Positions 1 to 8,505 are shown, counted from the first letter of the stretch. The stretch is DNA of 47,411 nt from Betaproteobacteria bacterium (GCA_947457885.1 CANGXU010000007.1:1-47411), one strand, 5' to 3'. Numbers and translations: made by a program. The notes: generated by a model not told the origin, from the letters alone.

Positions 1-1062
1 GATCCGGCGCTCGGCCCGCGCATCGTGCCGATCGTCGCCGACGAGGCGCGCACGTTCGGCATGCAGTCGCTGTTCCGGCAGGTGGCGATCTACTCCGCCG
101 TCGGCCAGCTGTACGAGCCGGAGGATCGCGACGAGCTCGTGTACTACAAGGAAGCGCGCGAGGGGCAGATCCTGGAGGAGGGCATCAGCGAGGCCGGGGC
201 GATCTCGTCCTGGCTGGCGGCGGCCACCAGCTACTCGACGCATGGCCTGCCGATGCTGCCGTTCTATACCTTCTATTCGATCTTCGGCTTCCAGCGCATC
301 GGCGACCTGATCTGGGCGGCGGCCGACATGCGCTCGCGCGGCTTCCTGATCGGTGCCACGGCCGGCCGCACCACGCTGTCGGGCGAGGGCCTGCAGCACC
401 AGGACGGAACCAGCCACCTGATCGCTTCGACCTACCCGAACTGCGTGGCCTACGACCCCTGCTGGGGCTACGAGGTTACGGTGATCGTGCGCGATGGCAT
501 GCGCAGGATGCTCGAGCTGCGCGAAGACGTCTTCTACTACGTCACCGTGATGAACGAGAACTACCCGCAGCCACCGATGCCGGTCGATGCGGCCGAAGGC
601 ATCCTGCGCGGCATGCACCAGGTGCGCACGGGCAATGCAGCGCCCGGCGCGCGGCCAGTACGCCTGCTCGGCAGTGGCACCATCCTGCGTGAAGTGCTGG
701 CCGCGGCCGAAGTGCTCGAGGCGACCCACGGTGTCGATGCACAGGTCTGGAGCGTGACCAGTTTCACCGAACTGCGGCGCGACGGGCTCGAGTGCGATGC
801 GTGGAACCTGCGCAACCCGCACGCGCCGCGAACGCCATGGATCACCGCGGCGCTCGGCGCGGGCAGCGGTCCGGTGGTGGCTGCCACCGACTACGTCCGC
901 GCGCTGCCGGACCTCGTGCGCGGCTGGGTACCGGCGCCGTATGTAACGCTCGGCACCGACGGGTTCGGTCGCAGCGACACCCGGCAGGCGCTGCGGGCGT
1001 TCTTCGGCGTGGATGCGAAGTCGATCGTGGAGGCGACCCTGGCCGCGCTGCGCACGGCATAA
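1..1062 (+). CDS. aceE: Pyruvate dehydrogenase E1 component, homodimeric AceE type (C-terminal part; 5' end outside window)
   Basis: The reading frame is open from base 1, so this is the 3' portion of a longer gene; about 353 codons are visible of a family usually near 890 residues. It matches the last third of E. coli-type AceE throughout: the RIVPIVADEARTFGM block, the EGISEAGAISSWLAAATSYS block, the FYSIFGFQRIGDLIWAA segment, GEGLQHQDG, and near the end the TSFTEL and LGTDGFGRSD motifs. AceE uses thiamine diphosphate to decarboxylate pyruvate and acetylate the lipoyl groups of the E2 subunit. The thiamine-binding N-terminal part is not visible. No aceF or lpd follows; the next gene 84 bases on is a Bug receptor. 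It may therefore be a paralogue serving another 2-oxoacid. The family is certain; the exact substrate is not. Confidence 0.93.
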   Translation, partial: DPALGPRIVPIVADEARTFGMQSLFRQVAIYSAVGQLYEPEDRDELVYYKEAREGQILEEGISEAGAISSWLAAATSYSTHGLPMLPFYTFYSIFGFQRIGDLIWAAADMRSRGFLIGATAGRTTLSGEGLQHQDGTSHLIASTYPNCVAYDPCWGYEVTVIVRDGMRRMLELREDVFYYVTVMNENYPQPPMPVDAAEGILRGMHQVRTGNAAPGARPVRLLGSGTILREVLAAAEVLEATHGVDAQVWSVTSFTELRRDGLECDAWNLRNPHAPRTPWITAALGAGSGPVVAATDYVRALPDLVRGWVPAPYVTLGTDGFGRSDTRQALRAFFGVDAKSIVEATLAALRTA

Positions 1063-1146
1063 TCGGCGCCCCGGCACCCGCAGGCCGGCGACCGCGGGTG
1101 GCTGAGTCCGTCCCGGCCGTTCGATCTTTCAGGAGGAGCGTCCATC

Positions 1147-2133
1147 GTGATCCAGAGCTTCATCACCGCTGCGGTTGCAGCCATCGCCGCGGCAGGTCTT
1201 GTCGCCGGTACCGCCAATGCGCAGGCGCCAGCAGCCTGGCCCAGCCGACCGATCACCATGGTCGTGCCGTTCGCGCCCGGCGGTATCGCCGACATCACCG
1301 GGCGTCCGCTGGCGCAGGCGATGACCCGCACGCTCGGCCAGCCGATCGTGATCGAAAACCGGCCCGGCGCGGGTGGCGGCGTCGGCATGGTGCACGTGGC
1401 GCGCCAGAAGCCCGATGGCTACACGCTGCTGATGGCGCTGTCGAGCATCGTCACCATCCCGGAGGCCGACCGCGTCAACGGCCGTGCGCCGAGCTACCAG
1501 ATGAAGGAATTCACGCCGGTCGCGCTGGTGTCGGCCGATCCGACGGTGCTGATCGTACGCGCCGACAGCCCGTGGAAGACGGTGGCCGACCTGATGAAGG
1601 ATGCCCGCAGCCGGCCGGGGAAGATCACGTATTCGTCGTCGGGTATCTACGGCACGCTGCATGTTGCGGTAGAGATGCTCGCGCAGTCGGCGGGCGCGCA
1701 GCTGCTGCATGTCCCGTTCGGCGGCGGCGGCCCGGCGATGAGCGCGCTGCTCGGCGGCCAGGTCGAGGTGACCGCACAGGCGCCCGGTGTCGCCAGCCCG
1801 CATGTGAAGGCGGGCAAGGTGCGCCTGCTCGGTTCCTGGGGTGGTCAGCGCCTGAAGGCCTTCCCGGACCTGCCCACGATGCGCGAGGCAGGTTACGAGG
1901 CGGAGTTCTACATCTGGTCCGGCGTGTTCGCGCCGGCCGGCCTGCCTGCCGAGGTGCTGGCGCGCGTACGCGGCTCGGTGAAGGAGGCGGTCGCCGACGC
2001 GGGCTTCATCAAGGCGATGTCCGCGATGGAAACGCCGATCATGCACCTGCAGGGCGCCGAATTCGACGACTTCCTGCAGCGCGATTCGAAACGGCTGGCC
2101 GACGTGATCCGCCGCATGGGCAAGCTGGAATGA
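1147..2133 (+). CDS. Bug/TctC-family periplasmic solute-binding protein
   Basis: A 328-residue tripartite-tricarboxylate-type receptor. It starts with GTG, preceded by a strong AGGAGG ribosome site at 1131-1136. The N terminus is a Sec signal peptide (hydrophobic Ala-rich core, likely cleavage after TANA near residue 24). The mature protein opens with the family signature WPSRPITMVVPFAPGG and continues with ENRPGAGG, PDGYTLLM and a YSSSG segment, all typical of Bug proteins that bind carboxylates in a Venus-flytrap fold. No TctA or TctB membrane subunits are nearby, so the receptor is an orphan. It lies 28 bases upstream of a fumarylacetoacetase-family gene on the same strand, so the ligand may be a carboxylate handled by that hydrolase. 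The ligand cannot be read from sequence. Confidence 0.93.
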   Translation: MIQSFITAAVAAIAAAGLVAGTANAQAPAAWPSRPITMVVPFAPGGIADITGRPLAQAMTRTLGQPIVIENRPGAGGGVGMVHVARQKPDGYTLLMALSSIVTIPEADRVNGRAPSYQMKEFTPVALVSADPTVLIVRADSPWKTVADLMKDARSRPGKITYSSSGIYGTLHVAVEMLAQSAGAQLLHVPFGGGGPAMSALLGGQVEVTAQAPGVASPHVKAGKVRLLGSWGGQRLKAFPDLPTMREAGYEAEFYIWSGVFAPAGLPAEVLARVRGSVKEAVADAGFIKAMSAMETPIMHLQGAEFDDFLQRDSKRLADVIRRMGKLE

Positions 2134-2161
2134 ACCGGCTGCCGCTCGACGAGGCAATGAC

Positions 2162-3148
2162 GTGAAAGTACTGACCTACCTGGAAGACGGGCGAGAGCGC
2201 CTGGGTTTCGTCAACGGCGCCGGCATGGTCGATGCGCTGCGTGCGCTGGAGGCGCATGCGGCCGGTGGCAGGGCGGTACCGCCCGAGGGGGCTGTCTGGT
2301 TCGCCGACTGTCTGTCGTTCATCGCCGCAGGCGAGCCGGCGCGTTCGCTGGCAGCCTCGCTGCTGTCGATGGCGCCTGCCGCTGCGGTCCGTGCGCTGAA
2401 GACCGTACGCCTGGCGGCGCCACTGCGGCCGTCGACCATCCTGTGCAGCGGCAGCAACTACCACGACCACAATCGAGAGAAGGCGGCTGCGCCCATTTCC
2501 GGCAAGGAACCGGAGTTCTTCCTGAAGACGGCCGATTGCGTGGTCGGCCCCGAGGCGAACATCGTGTACGACGAGCGACTCACGAAGAAGCTCGACTGCG
2601 AGACCGAACTGGCGGTGGTGATCGGCAGGCCGGGGCGGCACATCCCGGTGGAGCGCGCGCTCGAACACGTGTTCGGCTACACCATCGTCAACGACGTGAC
2701 CGCGCGCGATCGGCAGGTGCGGCGCAAGCCCGATGGCAGTACCTGGTATGAACTGGGCCGCGGCAAGGTGTTCGACAGCGCGGCGCCGCTCGGTCCGTGG
2801 ATCACCACGGCCGACGAGATTCCCGACCCACAGGCGCTGCGCCTGCGCACCCGCATCAACGGCGAGCTGCGTCAGTCGGCGTCGACCGGCAACATGATCT
2901 GGTCATGTGCCGAACTGATCCACTTCTTCTCGACCAATCTCACGTTGCAGCCGGGCATGGTGATCATCACCGGCACGCCGGGCGGCACTGCCTGGTCGAC
3001 CGATGCTGAACTCGGCGGCAAGTGGATCGGCGCGGCCGATGGCGAGGAGACGCTCGTCCCTGCCAAGGGCTACTGCCAGCCCGGCGATGTCGTCGAGTGC
3101 GAACTCGAGCGCATCGGCGTGCTGCGCAACACCGTCGCGCGCGCCTGA
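2162..3148 (+). CDS. Fumarylacetoacetate hydrolase (FAH) family protein
   Basis: A 328-residue protein starting with GTG 28 bases after the Bug receptor, probably in one transcript with it. Residues 1-85 form a variable N-terminal domain. From about residue 92 the FAH catalytic fold is clear: CSGSNYHDHN, FLKTADCVVGP, then the metal ligands Glu147 and Glu149 (in DCETELAVVIG) and Asp178 (in NDVTARD), followed by WYELGRGKVFD and the IITGTPGG loop. FAH enzymes cleave or decarboxylate 2-oxo acid intermediates in aromatic or sugar-acid degradation using Mg2+ or Mn2+. Members include fumarylpyruvate hydrolase, ureidoglycolate lyase and 2-keto-3-deoxy-arabonate dehydratase-like enzymes. The substrate is not assigned. 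Confidence 0.9.
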   Translation: MKVLTYLEDGRERLGFVNGAGMVDALRALEAHAAGGRAVPPEGAVWFADCLSFIAAGEPARSLAASLLSMAPAAAVRALKTVRLAAPLRPSTILCSGSNYHDHNREKAAAPISGKEPEFFLKTADCVVGPEANIVYDERLTKKLDCETELAVVIGRPGRHIPVERALEHVFGYTIVNDVTARDRQVRRKPDGSTWYELGRGKVFDSAAPLGPWITTADEIPDPQALRLRTRINGELRQSASTGNMIWSCAELIHFFSTNLTLQPGMVIITGTPGGTAWSTDAELGGKWIGAADGEETLVPAKGYCQPGDVVECELERIGVLRNTVARA

Positions 3149-3156
3149 CCCCGTTT

Positions 3157-3960
3157 TCACTCCGGGTATTCGACGATGGCGTTGCCACTGCGTTCGAGCC
3201 GGTCGCGCGGACGCAGCCATCGGCGCTGGCCTGGCGGCAGCAGCCGGGTGTGCCTCAGCCTGCCGAGCCGGTCGACGATCTCCCAGCAATGGTCCGGACT
3301 GGTGATCCACAGGGCCGGATCCACGCGGGACAGGTCGAGGGGCACCGAGACACTGCGCAACGTCTTGGTGCCTTCGGCGTCCACGTATTCGTGGAAGTAC
3401 GACATCGCCAGTTCGCGCAGGGAGCGGTAGACCGGATCGCGCCATCGATACCAGAGGTGGTTGCTCTTCGACAACGCGCCCCAGCAGCCGTTGCGGCGGA
3501 ACACGGCGACCACATGGTCGTAGTCGTGGCCCTCGGCATGCAGGTCGAGCAGCAGCGGCGGCTCGCCGTTGAGCCACAGGCAGCAGGCCGCGACGAAGGC
3601 CGCTTCGATGCAGTGCGCATGCTTCTCGCGCAGCACCGACCGCACCGACAGCACGGTATCGCCATGCACCTCGTGGTTGCAGGACAGCCGGTCGGTGATG
3701 AAGTCCTGGATCTTCGCTGGCGTGGTGAGGTGGCGCAGGCGCGCCAGTTCGCGCGAGGTCAGCAGCGAGCGATCGAACTCGCGACCGGCTTTAGGTACGG
3801 GACTGGAGCGGGCGCGGGCCTGGCGGGACTGGCTGGAAGGTGGGGGCACTCGGATTCCTGTCGGGCAAGGGCGCGGCCGGCGGATGCAGCCCGCCAGCGT
3901 TCGGCTGCGGTGCAACGACGGTAGCACGCTCGGCAGCGATGACACCGGCCAGGTGCGCAT
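3157..3960 (-). CDS. Transglutaminase-like superfamily hypothetical protein
   Basis: Up to 267 residues on the minus strand, ending 9 bases from the convergent FAH gene. The conserved core begins around residue 57. It contains HAHCIEAAFVAAC with a candidate nucleophile Cys117, then a DLHAEGHDYDH segment that could supply the His and Asp of a Cys-His-Asp triad (His149 is a candidate), and a conserved WGALSKSNH stretch. This pattern resembles small bacterial transglutaminase-like proteins of unknown role. The first 50 residues are Arg/Pro-rich and look non-native. A GTG at 3847-3849 (residue 38) is an alternative start and would free the divergent upstream region for promoters. No signal peptide is seen. 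Function is unknown. Confidence 0.7.
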   Translation of the reverse strand: MRTWPVSSLPSVLPSLHRSRTLAGCIRRPRPCPTGIRVPPPSSQSRQARARSSPVPKAGREFDRSLLTSRELARLRHLTTPAKIQDFITDRLSCNHEVHGDTVLSVRSVLREKHAHCIEAAFVAACCLWLNGEPPLLLDLHAEGHDYDHVVAVFRRNGCWGALSKSNHLWYRWRDPVYRSLRELAMSYFHEYVDAEGTKTLRSVSVPLDLSRVDPALWITSPDHCWEIVDRLGRLRHTRLLPPGQRRWLRPRDRLERSGNAIVEYPE

Positions 3961-3989
3961 GCGGACCCGCGGAGCGGTACATTAGAGGC

Positions 3990-5084
3990 GTGTCGGATCC
4001 ATCCAAATCGCCGGATCCGGGCGATCCATCAGGATCGTCCCGGCCGGGAATCCCTGCTCCGCCGCCGGACAGCGTCCCGCTCGTCCTGGCGAGCCTTGCC
4101 GCGTGGCGGGCGGTGAACGACCCGGCATCGACTCGCGCACTCCCCGACGCGGTGCTGGATGCGGTGGTCAAGCTGAGCGTTCGCACGATCGAGGACGCGC
4201 GTACCGGTCAGACCCTGGGCACCGAACGCGAGGGGACCGGGATCGTGATCCGCGCCGATGACGTGCCCGGGGAGGATGCCCGGGCCGGTACGCTGATCCT
4301 GACCATCGGCTACCTGGTGATCGAAGCCGGGTCGGTGCTGTTGATCACCCGCGACAACCGCGTGCTCTCGGCCAGTGTGATCGCATTCGACCATGCGACC
4401 GGCTTCGGGCTGCTGCGTGCCAGCGGCAGGGTCACAGACCATCCGCTGGTGCTGGGCGATTCCTCGTCGGTGCGCGAGATGCAGCCGCGGTACTTCGTGG
4501 CCCAGGAGGGTGCCGGGGGCGCGAGCGCCGCGGCAGTCGTGTCGCGCCGGCCGTTCGTCGGCTACTGGGAGTACATGCTGGGTGAAGCGTTGTTCACTGT
4601 CCCCGGGCGTTCGGAGCACAGTGGCGCTGCGCTGGTCGATGCCGAGGGGCGGCTGCTCGGCGTCGCCTCGCTGTGGGTCGGCGACGCGCTCGACCAGGGC
4701 AGTGCCCTGCCCGGCAACATGTTCGTGCCGACCGACCTGCTGCGCCCGCTGCTGCCCCACCTGATCGCGCACGGCCACGGCCCCGAGCCGGCACGTCCCT
4801 GGCTGGGTGTCTACACGGCCCAGGACGACAGCAAGGTGGTCGTGGCGCACGTGATGGACCAGTCTCCGGCACAGCGTGTGGGCATCCGCGAGGGCGATGT
4901 GATCATCGCGGTGGCTGCCGACCCGGTGGCCACGCCGCGCGAATTCTACGAAAGGGTCTGGGCTGCCGGCGCGGCCGGCACCCGGATCCGGCTGCGGGTA
5001 CTGCGCGGCCGGCTGGTGCTCGATGCGCTGGTCAATTCGATCGACCGGGTCGAGTTCTTCCATCCCTGGAAGGTGCGGCCATGA
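3990..5084 (+). CDS. HtrA/DegP-like protein with PDZ domain, catalytically degenerate
   Basis: A 364-residue protein. The frame is open from 3840, but the coding-like part starts at the GTG at 3990 (VSDPSKSPDPG), after a Pro/Ser-rich leader. Residues about 55-250 follow the trypsin-like HtrA fold, and about 265-355 form a PDZ domain (PWLGVYTAQDD, QSPAQRVGIREGDVI). The catalytic residues are mostly lost. The block that normally reads TNxHV is TIGYLVIEA near residue 105. The Asp of the TDLALL-type motif is Gly (ATGFGLL, near 138). The serine loop GNSGGPL is EHSGAAL, keeping only Ser211. No signal peptide is visible, unlike periplasmic HtrA. It is probably a non-proteolytic peptide- or protein-binding factor. 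The next gene, 52 bases on, is the CNB-transporter fusion, so the two are likely co-expressed. Confidence 0.82.
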   Translation: MSDPSKSPDPGDPSGSSRPGIPAPPPDSVPLVLASLAAWRAVNDPASTRALPDAVLDAVVKLSVRTIEDARTGQTLGTEREGTGIVIRADDVPGEDARAGTLILTIGYLVIEAGSVLLITRDNRVLSASVIAFDHATGFGLLRASGRVTDHPLVLGDSSSVREMQPRYFVAQEGAGGASAAAVVSRRPFVGYWEYMLGEALFTVPGRSEHSGAALVDAEGRLLGVASLWVGDALDQGSALPGNMFVPTDLLRPLLPHLIAHGHGPEPARPWLGVYTAQDDSKVVVAHVMDQSPAQRVGIREGDVIIAVAADPVATPREFYERVWAAGAAGTRIRLRVLRGRLVLDALVNSIDRVEFFHPWKVRP

Positions 5085-5136
5085 GGCGCGGGCAGGGGCC
5101 TGATGTGCGCGGTCCGCGCTGCCGCCGGACGCCGCG

Positions 5137-7470
5137 GTGAGCGAGGGCCGCGAGTCGCTCGCCGCAGCCCAGGCACTGGCCGCGGTACCGATGTTCGCCG
5201 GGCTCGATCCGGTCGACCTCGCAAAGCTCGCAGGCGTACTCGAGGAGCGCTGGTTCGATGCCGGATCGCTCGTGTTCGAAGTCGGCGGCGAAGGAGACGG
5301 CCTCTACATCATGCGCGAGGGCGTCGCGGAGCGGCGCGTGTCCGGGTCCGCGATCGACCGCATCGAGCCCTACGAGAGCTTCGGACAACTGTCGTTGCTG
5401 ACCGACGAGCCGCGCTCGGCGAGCGTTGTCTCGGTGACTGCGGTACGGGTCTGGATGCTGCCCCGGGTGCGGTTCGATGCGCTGCTGCGCGGCGAACCCG
5501 ACCTGATGCTGCACCTGAGCGCCGCGATCGGGCTCGACCTCGCGCGCACCCGTCGCGCCCTCGGCGAACTGCAGCGGGAAGTCGATACCTGGGTGGCCGG
5601 ACGCCTGCGCGAGCTCGATGCCGGCCAGCGCGACCTCGTCGAGGCAGCGGCACTGTTCGAACGCGCGCCCCTGGCCGTGCTCGCGCGGCTGGCCGACGTC
5701 GACGAGGATCGAGCGCGGATCCGGCTGGCGGCGCTCGCGCGCCAGTCGCCCCTGCTGCGCGACGAGCCGGACGGCTATCGCGTGCCGGTTGCGATCGCTC
5801 GCTCGCTGCATCGGGGACTGTTGGCCGAGCACCGCCATACCGCGCTCGCTGCGCGCGTCTGTGCGATCGCCGTCGAACTGGAGCGGCTTGGCCAGCGCAA
5901 TCCTGCTGCTGCTGCATACCGCGCGGCCGGCGCCGACAGCGATGCATTGCGCCTGAGTGCGCGCAGCGTCCCGGCAGTGGCGCCAGCGGGCGAGCGGGAG
6001 CCCGCCGCTTCCGATACGGCATCGACAAGCGATGCCGAACCGTCCGCTGCCGCGCCGACCGTACCGGCACGCAAGCCACTGCCGCTGCGCAGGCTTGCGG
6101 GGTTGGCGCTCGCCCTTCTGCCGCTGTCGCTGTGGACGATGACGCCGCCGGAGGGTCTCGGCCCGGCGGGCTGGCAGGCCCTGCTGACCGTGGTCGCGGC
6201 GGCCATCCTGTTCGCTACCGAGGCGCTGGCCGAGGAGGTGATCGCGCTGGCGCTGGTTGCCTCTTGGGTAGTCACCGGCCTCGTCGCCCCGCGCGTCGCG
6301 CTGGACGGGTTCGCCAGCCAGCCTTGGGTGCTGGTGCTGGCGGTGCTCGCGGTCGGCGTCGCGGTGGGCAACACCGGGCTGATGTACCGTGTCGCGCTGG
6401 CGGCACTCGGCCGCAAGCCGGCCGGCTTCGCCAGCCGGTGCGTCACGCTCGGGCTGGTCGGCGCTGCGGTTACACCGACGCTGCCCAATGCGACCAGCCG
6501 CACGGCGCTGGCTGCGCCGATGGTGCGCGAGGTCGCCGAGGCGCTCGGATTCGAGCCGGGCGGCCGCGCGGCGACCGGACTTGCGCTGGCGGCACTGATC
6601 GGCTTCGGACAGATGGCCGGCCTGTTCCTGACCGGCTCATCGGTCGGCCTGCTGGTGCACGGGCTGCTGCCCGACGAGGTGCGGGGACAGTTCGGCTTCG
6701 CCGGCTGGTTCGTCGCGGCGTTGCCATTGCATCTGCTGCTGTTCGCCGGCGGCCTGTCGGCGGTGGTGTGGCTCTACCGACCGACGACCGCGGCCGAGAA
6801 CCCTGGGGACCGGCTCGCGCTGCAGCGCGCGGTACTGGGGCCGATGCGTGCGGACGAGAAGCTCTGCCTTGCGGTGCTCATCGGCCTGATCGCCGGGTTT
6901 CTGACCGAGCCGTGGCATGGCATCAACGGCGCATGGCTCGGCGTCGGCGCGCTGGTCGTGCTGGCGCTCGGGCGCGCACTCGACACGACGATGGTGCGCA
7001 CTGGCGTGAACTGGCCGTTCCTGCTGTTCTTCGGTGCGATATCCAGCCTGGCGACCGTGTTCACCACACTGGGTATCGGTACCTGGCTGGGCGCGCGGCT
7101 CGCTGCGGTCATCGAGTCGATGGCGCTGGGCAGTCTGTCGTTCTGCCTGGTCCTGGCGCTGGTCGGCTTCGGCCTGTCGTTCATCGTTCGCTGGCAGGCC
7201 GCGGCGCCCCTGCTGACGCTGGTTGCATTGCCGGCGGCCAGCGCGGCGCAGGTGCATCCGTTCCTGGTCGCACTGGTGGCGCTGGTATCGACGCAGGTAT
7301 GGTTCCTGCCCTACCAGAGTACCGTCTATCTGGCGCTCTATCACGGCTCCGGCGAGTGCTTCTCGCACCGGCATGCACGCGCGCTGGCCTGGATGTGGGG
7401 CCTGCTGGTGCTGCTGTCGATAGCGCTGTCGATGCCGGTATGGCGGCTGATGGGGCTGGCTGGCGCCTGA
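5137..7470 (+). CDS. Cyclic nucleotide-binding domain fused to SLC13/DASS-type membrane transporter
   Basis: A 777-residue fusion starting at GTG 5137 without an obvious ribosome site. Residues about 15-130 form a CNB (cAMP-receptor-like) domain; the phosphate-binding cassette reads FGQLSLLTDEPRSASV, so Arg93 is kept but the usual Glu is Gln84. Residues about 150-275 are helical, and the stretch after residue 200 (PLLRDEPDGYRVP, then HTALAARV, then AAAAYRAAGADSDA) resembles the winged-helix/TPR junction of MalT-type regulators. A Pro/Ala/Ser linker (277-312) leads to a polytopic membrane region (313-777) of the SLC13 divalent anion:Na+ symporter type, including LPNATSRTALAAPMV and a late LPYQSTVY motif. 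The layout suggests transport gated by a cytoplasmic nucleotide sensor. The substrate is unknown. Confidence 0.85.
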   Translation: MSEGRESLAAAQALAAVPMFAGLDPVDLAKLAGVLEERWFDAGSLVFEVGGEGDGLYIMREGVAERRVSGSAIDRIEPYESFGQLSLLTDEPRSASVVSVTAVRVWMLPRVRFDALLRGEPDLMLHLSAAIGLDLARTRRALGELQREVDTWVAGRLRELDAGQRDLVEAAALFERAPLAVLARLADVDEDRARIRLAALARQSPLLRDEPDGYRVPVAIARSLHRGLLAEHRHTALAARVCAIAVELERLGQRNPAAAAYRAAGADSDALRLSARSVPAVAPAGEREPAASDTASTSDAEPSAAAPTVPARKPLPLRRLAGLALALLPLSLWTMTPPEGLGPAGWQALLTVVAAAILFATEALAEEVIALALVASWVVTGLVAPRVALDGFASQPWVLVLAVLAVGVAVGNTGLMYRVALAALGRKPAGFASRCVTLGLVGAAVTPTLPNATSRTALAAPMVREVAEALGFEPGGRAATGLALAALIGFGQMAGLFLTGSSVGLLVHGLLPDEVRGQFGFAGWFVAALPLHLLLFAGGLSAVVWLYRPTTAAENPGDRLALQRAVLGPMRADEKLCLAVLIGLIAGFLTEPWHGINGAWLGVGALVVLALGRALDTTMVRTGVNWPFLLFFGAISSLATVFTTLGIGTWLGARLAAVIESMALGSLSFCLVLALVGFGLSFIVRWQAAAPLLTLVALPAASAAQVHPFLVALVALVSTQVWFLPYQSTVYLALYHGSGECFSHRHARALAWMWGLLVLLSIALSMPVWRLMGLAGA

Positions 7471-7530
7471 ACTGGCCCCTGCTCGAGTCCCGGCCCGCAC
7501 GACCGGTGCGGCGCTGGCGCCGGCGGTCAC

Positions 7531-7556
7531 TCGCCGAGGTCAGTCGCCGAGGTCAG
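7531..7556. repeat. Two tandem copies of a 13-base unit at the 3' end of the glycine-rich gene
   Basis: The unit tcgccgaggtcag occurs at 7531-7543 and again at 7544-7556. The second copy overlaps the stop codon (7553-7555) of the minus-strand glycine-rich gene. It is followed by a run of gccgcc-type triplets that encode the Gly/Asp tail. This looks like local slippage. Confidence 0.7.
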
Positions 7557-8260
7557 TCGCCGCCGCCGCCGCCGTCTCCGCCGCCGTCGCCACCACCGCC
7601 GTCGCCGAAGCCGTCGGTACCGCCATCCCATGCGGTATCGCGCAGATCGTCGGGCGTCCAGCTGCGCTCGCGCTCGAACGACCACTCGCCGCCGTCATCG
7701 CGGCGCAACGCGCGAAGCCTCGCCGCATCGTCAGCGAAGTAGTAATGGCCATGCTCGATCTTCAGTTTCGCATCCAGTGCGAACAAGAGCGGGATCCGCG
7801 TCGGTGCGCTCGGATCGAGGTTTTCTTCCCGGCAGGCATTCCACCAGCAGCGGCGCAGCCCGGCATTGGCCGCGGCTTCGACAGACAATGCCACCGGCGC
7901 GGTGACCGGAAGCACCCGTCCGAGGCTCTGGCGACAGTAGGACTCGTAGGCGGCGCCGCGTTGCGCGAACGCCGTCCAGAGTGCGCCGACCACGCGCGAA
8001 GGCATGGCCACGGGCTTTCGGCCGGCCTTCAGTTGCGCGAGGAAGAACTTGCGCAGCCCGCGCGCGACCAGTTGCCGGTCCTTCAGGCTCAGCGCCGGGA
8101 AGGGGCTGGACAGCGTATCCAGGAGGCCTGGCGGGAGCAGCGTCTCGCGGATGTAGGCTTCGCGCACGCTGAGGCGCCACAGGCCAAGCATCACCAGCAG
8201 CGCGATCGTCATGATGGCAACCAGTGCCAGCACGCCGACGCTCATCTGCGCACCTGGCAT
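7553..8260 (-). CDS. Membrane-anchored GRDP-like protein with glycine-rich C terminus
   Basis: A 235-residue protein. Residues about 6-28 form one hydrophobic segment (VGVLALVAIMTIALLVMLGLW), so it is probably anchored with the rest in the cytoplasm. The middle has ARGLRKFFLAQLKAG, MPSRVVGALWTAFAQRGAAYESYCRQSLGR, and later GLRRCWWNACREENLDP, a pattern like bacterial glycine-rich-domain-containing (GRDP-like) proteins of unknown function. The last 25 residues are almost only Gly and Asp (GGGGDGGGDGGGGGD), encoded by a near-perfect triplet run. The start could be ATG 8260 or the internal ATG at 8245; only the latter gives a compact N-in anchor. It converges on the transporter fusion, with 82 bases between the two stops. 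Confidence 0.75.
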   Translation of the reverse strand: MPGAQMSVGVLALVAIMTIALLVMLGLWRLSVREAYIRETLLPPGLLDTLSSPFPALSLKDRQLVARGLRKFFLAQLKAGRKPVAMPSRVVGALWTAFAQRGAAYESYCRQSLGRVLPVTAPVALSVEAAANAGLRRCWWNACREENLDPSAPTRIPLLFALDAKLKIEHGHYYFADDAARLRALRRDDGGEWSFERERSWTPDDLRDTAWDGGTDGFGDGGGGDGGGDGGGGGD

Positions 8261-8461
8261 CGCCGTGCGTCGACGTCTGTGTCTCGGTATCCCGGCCTGC
8301 GCTGGCCCCGCATCGCGTCCGTCATGGTTGACTGGCTCCTTTCCGTTGGATTGTCGCTCATCGGCGCTTCCCCGCCCGGTTCGAGGGGCTCCGCGTCTGG
8401 GCGGGACCCTGTCGAGCGCGTGCGCCCGAAGCCCGCATCCAGTCCGATCGACGCCGGCGGT

Positions 8462-8467
8462 TATACT
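8462..8467 (+). promoter_or_regulatory. Candidate -10 element (TATACT) for the MmsA-type gene
   Basis: TATACT lies about 39 bases before ATG 8506 and would give a short leader. No convincing -35 hexamer is seen at the proper distance. Assignment rests on the -10 match alone. Confidence 0.35.
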
Positions 8468-8505
8468 TTCGCCCTTGCTCCCGTGCCTGTCGCGGGGCCC
8501 CTTCC

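Noticed and set aside
5103..7742. An 879-codon plus-strand frame overlapping the transporter fusion
   Set aside because: Arg/Gly-rich translation without motifs, in a different frame from the CNB-SLC13 protein.
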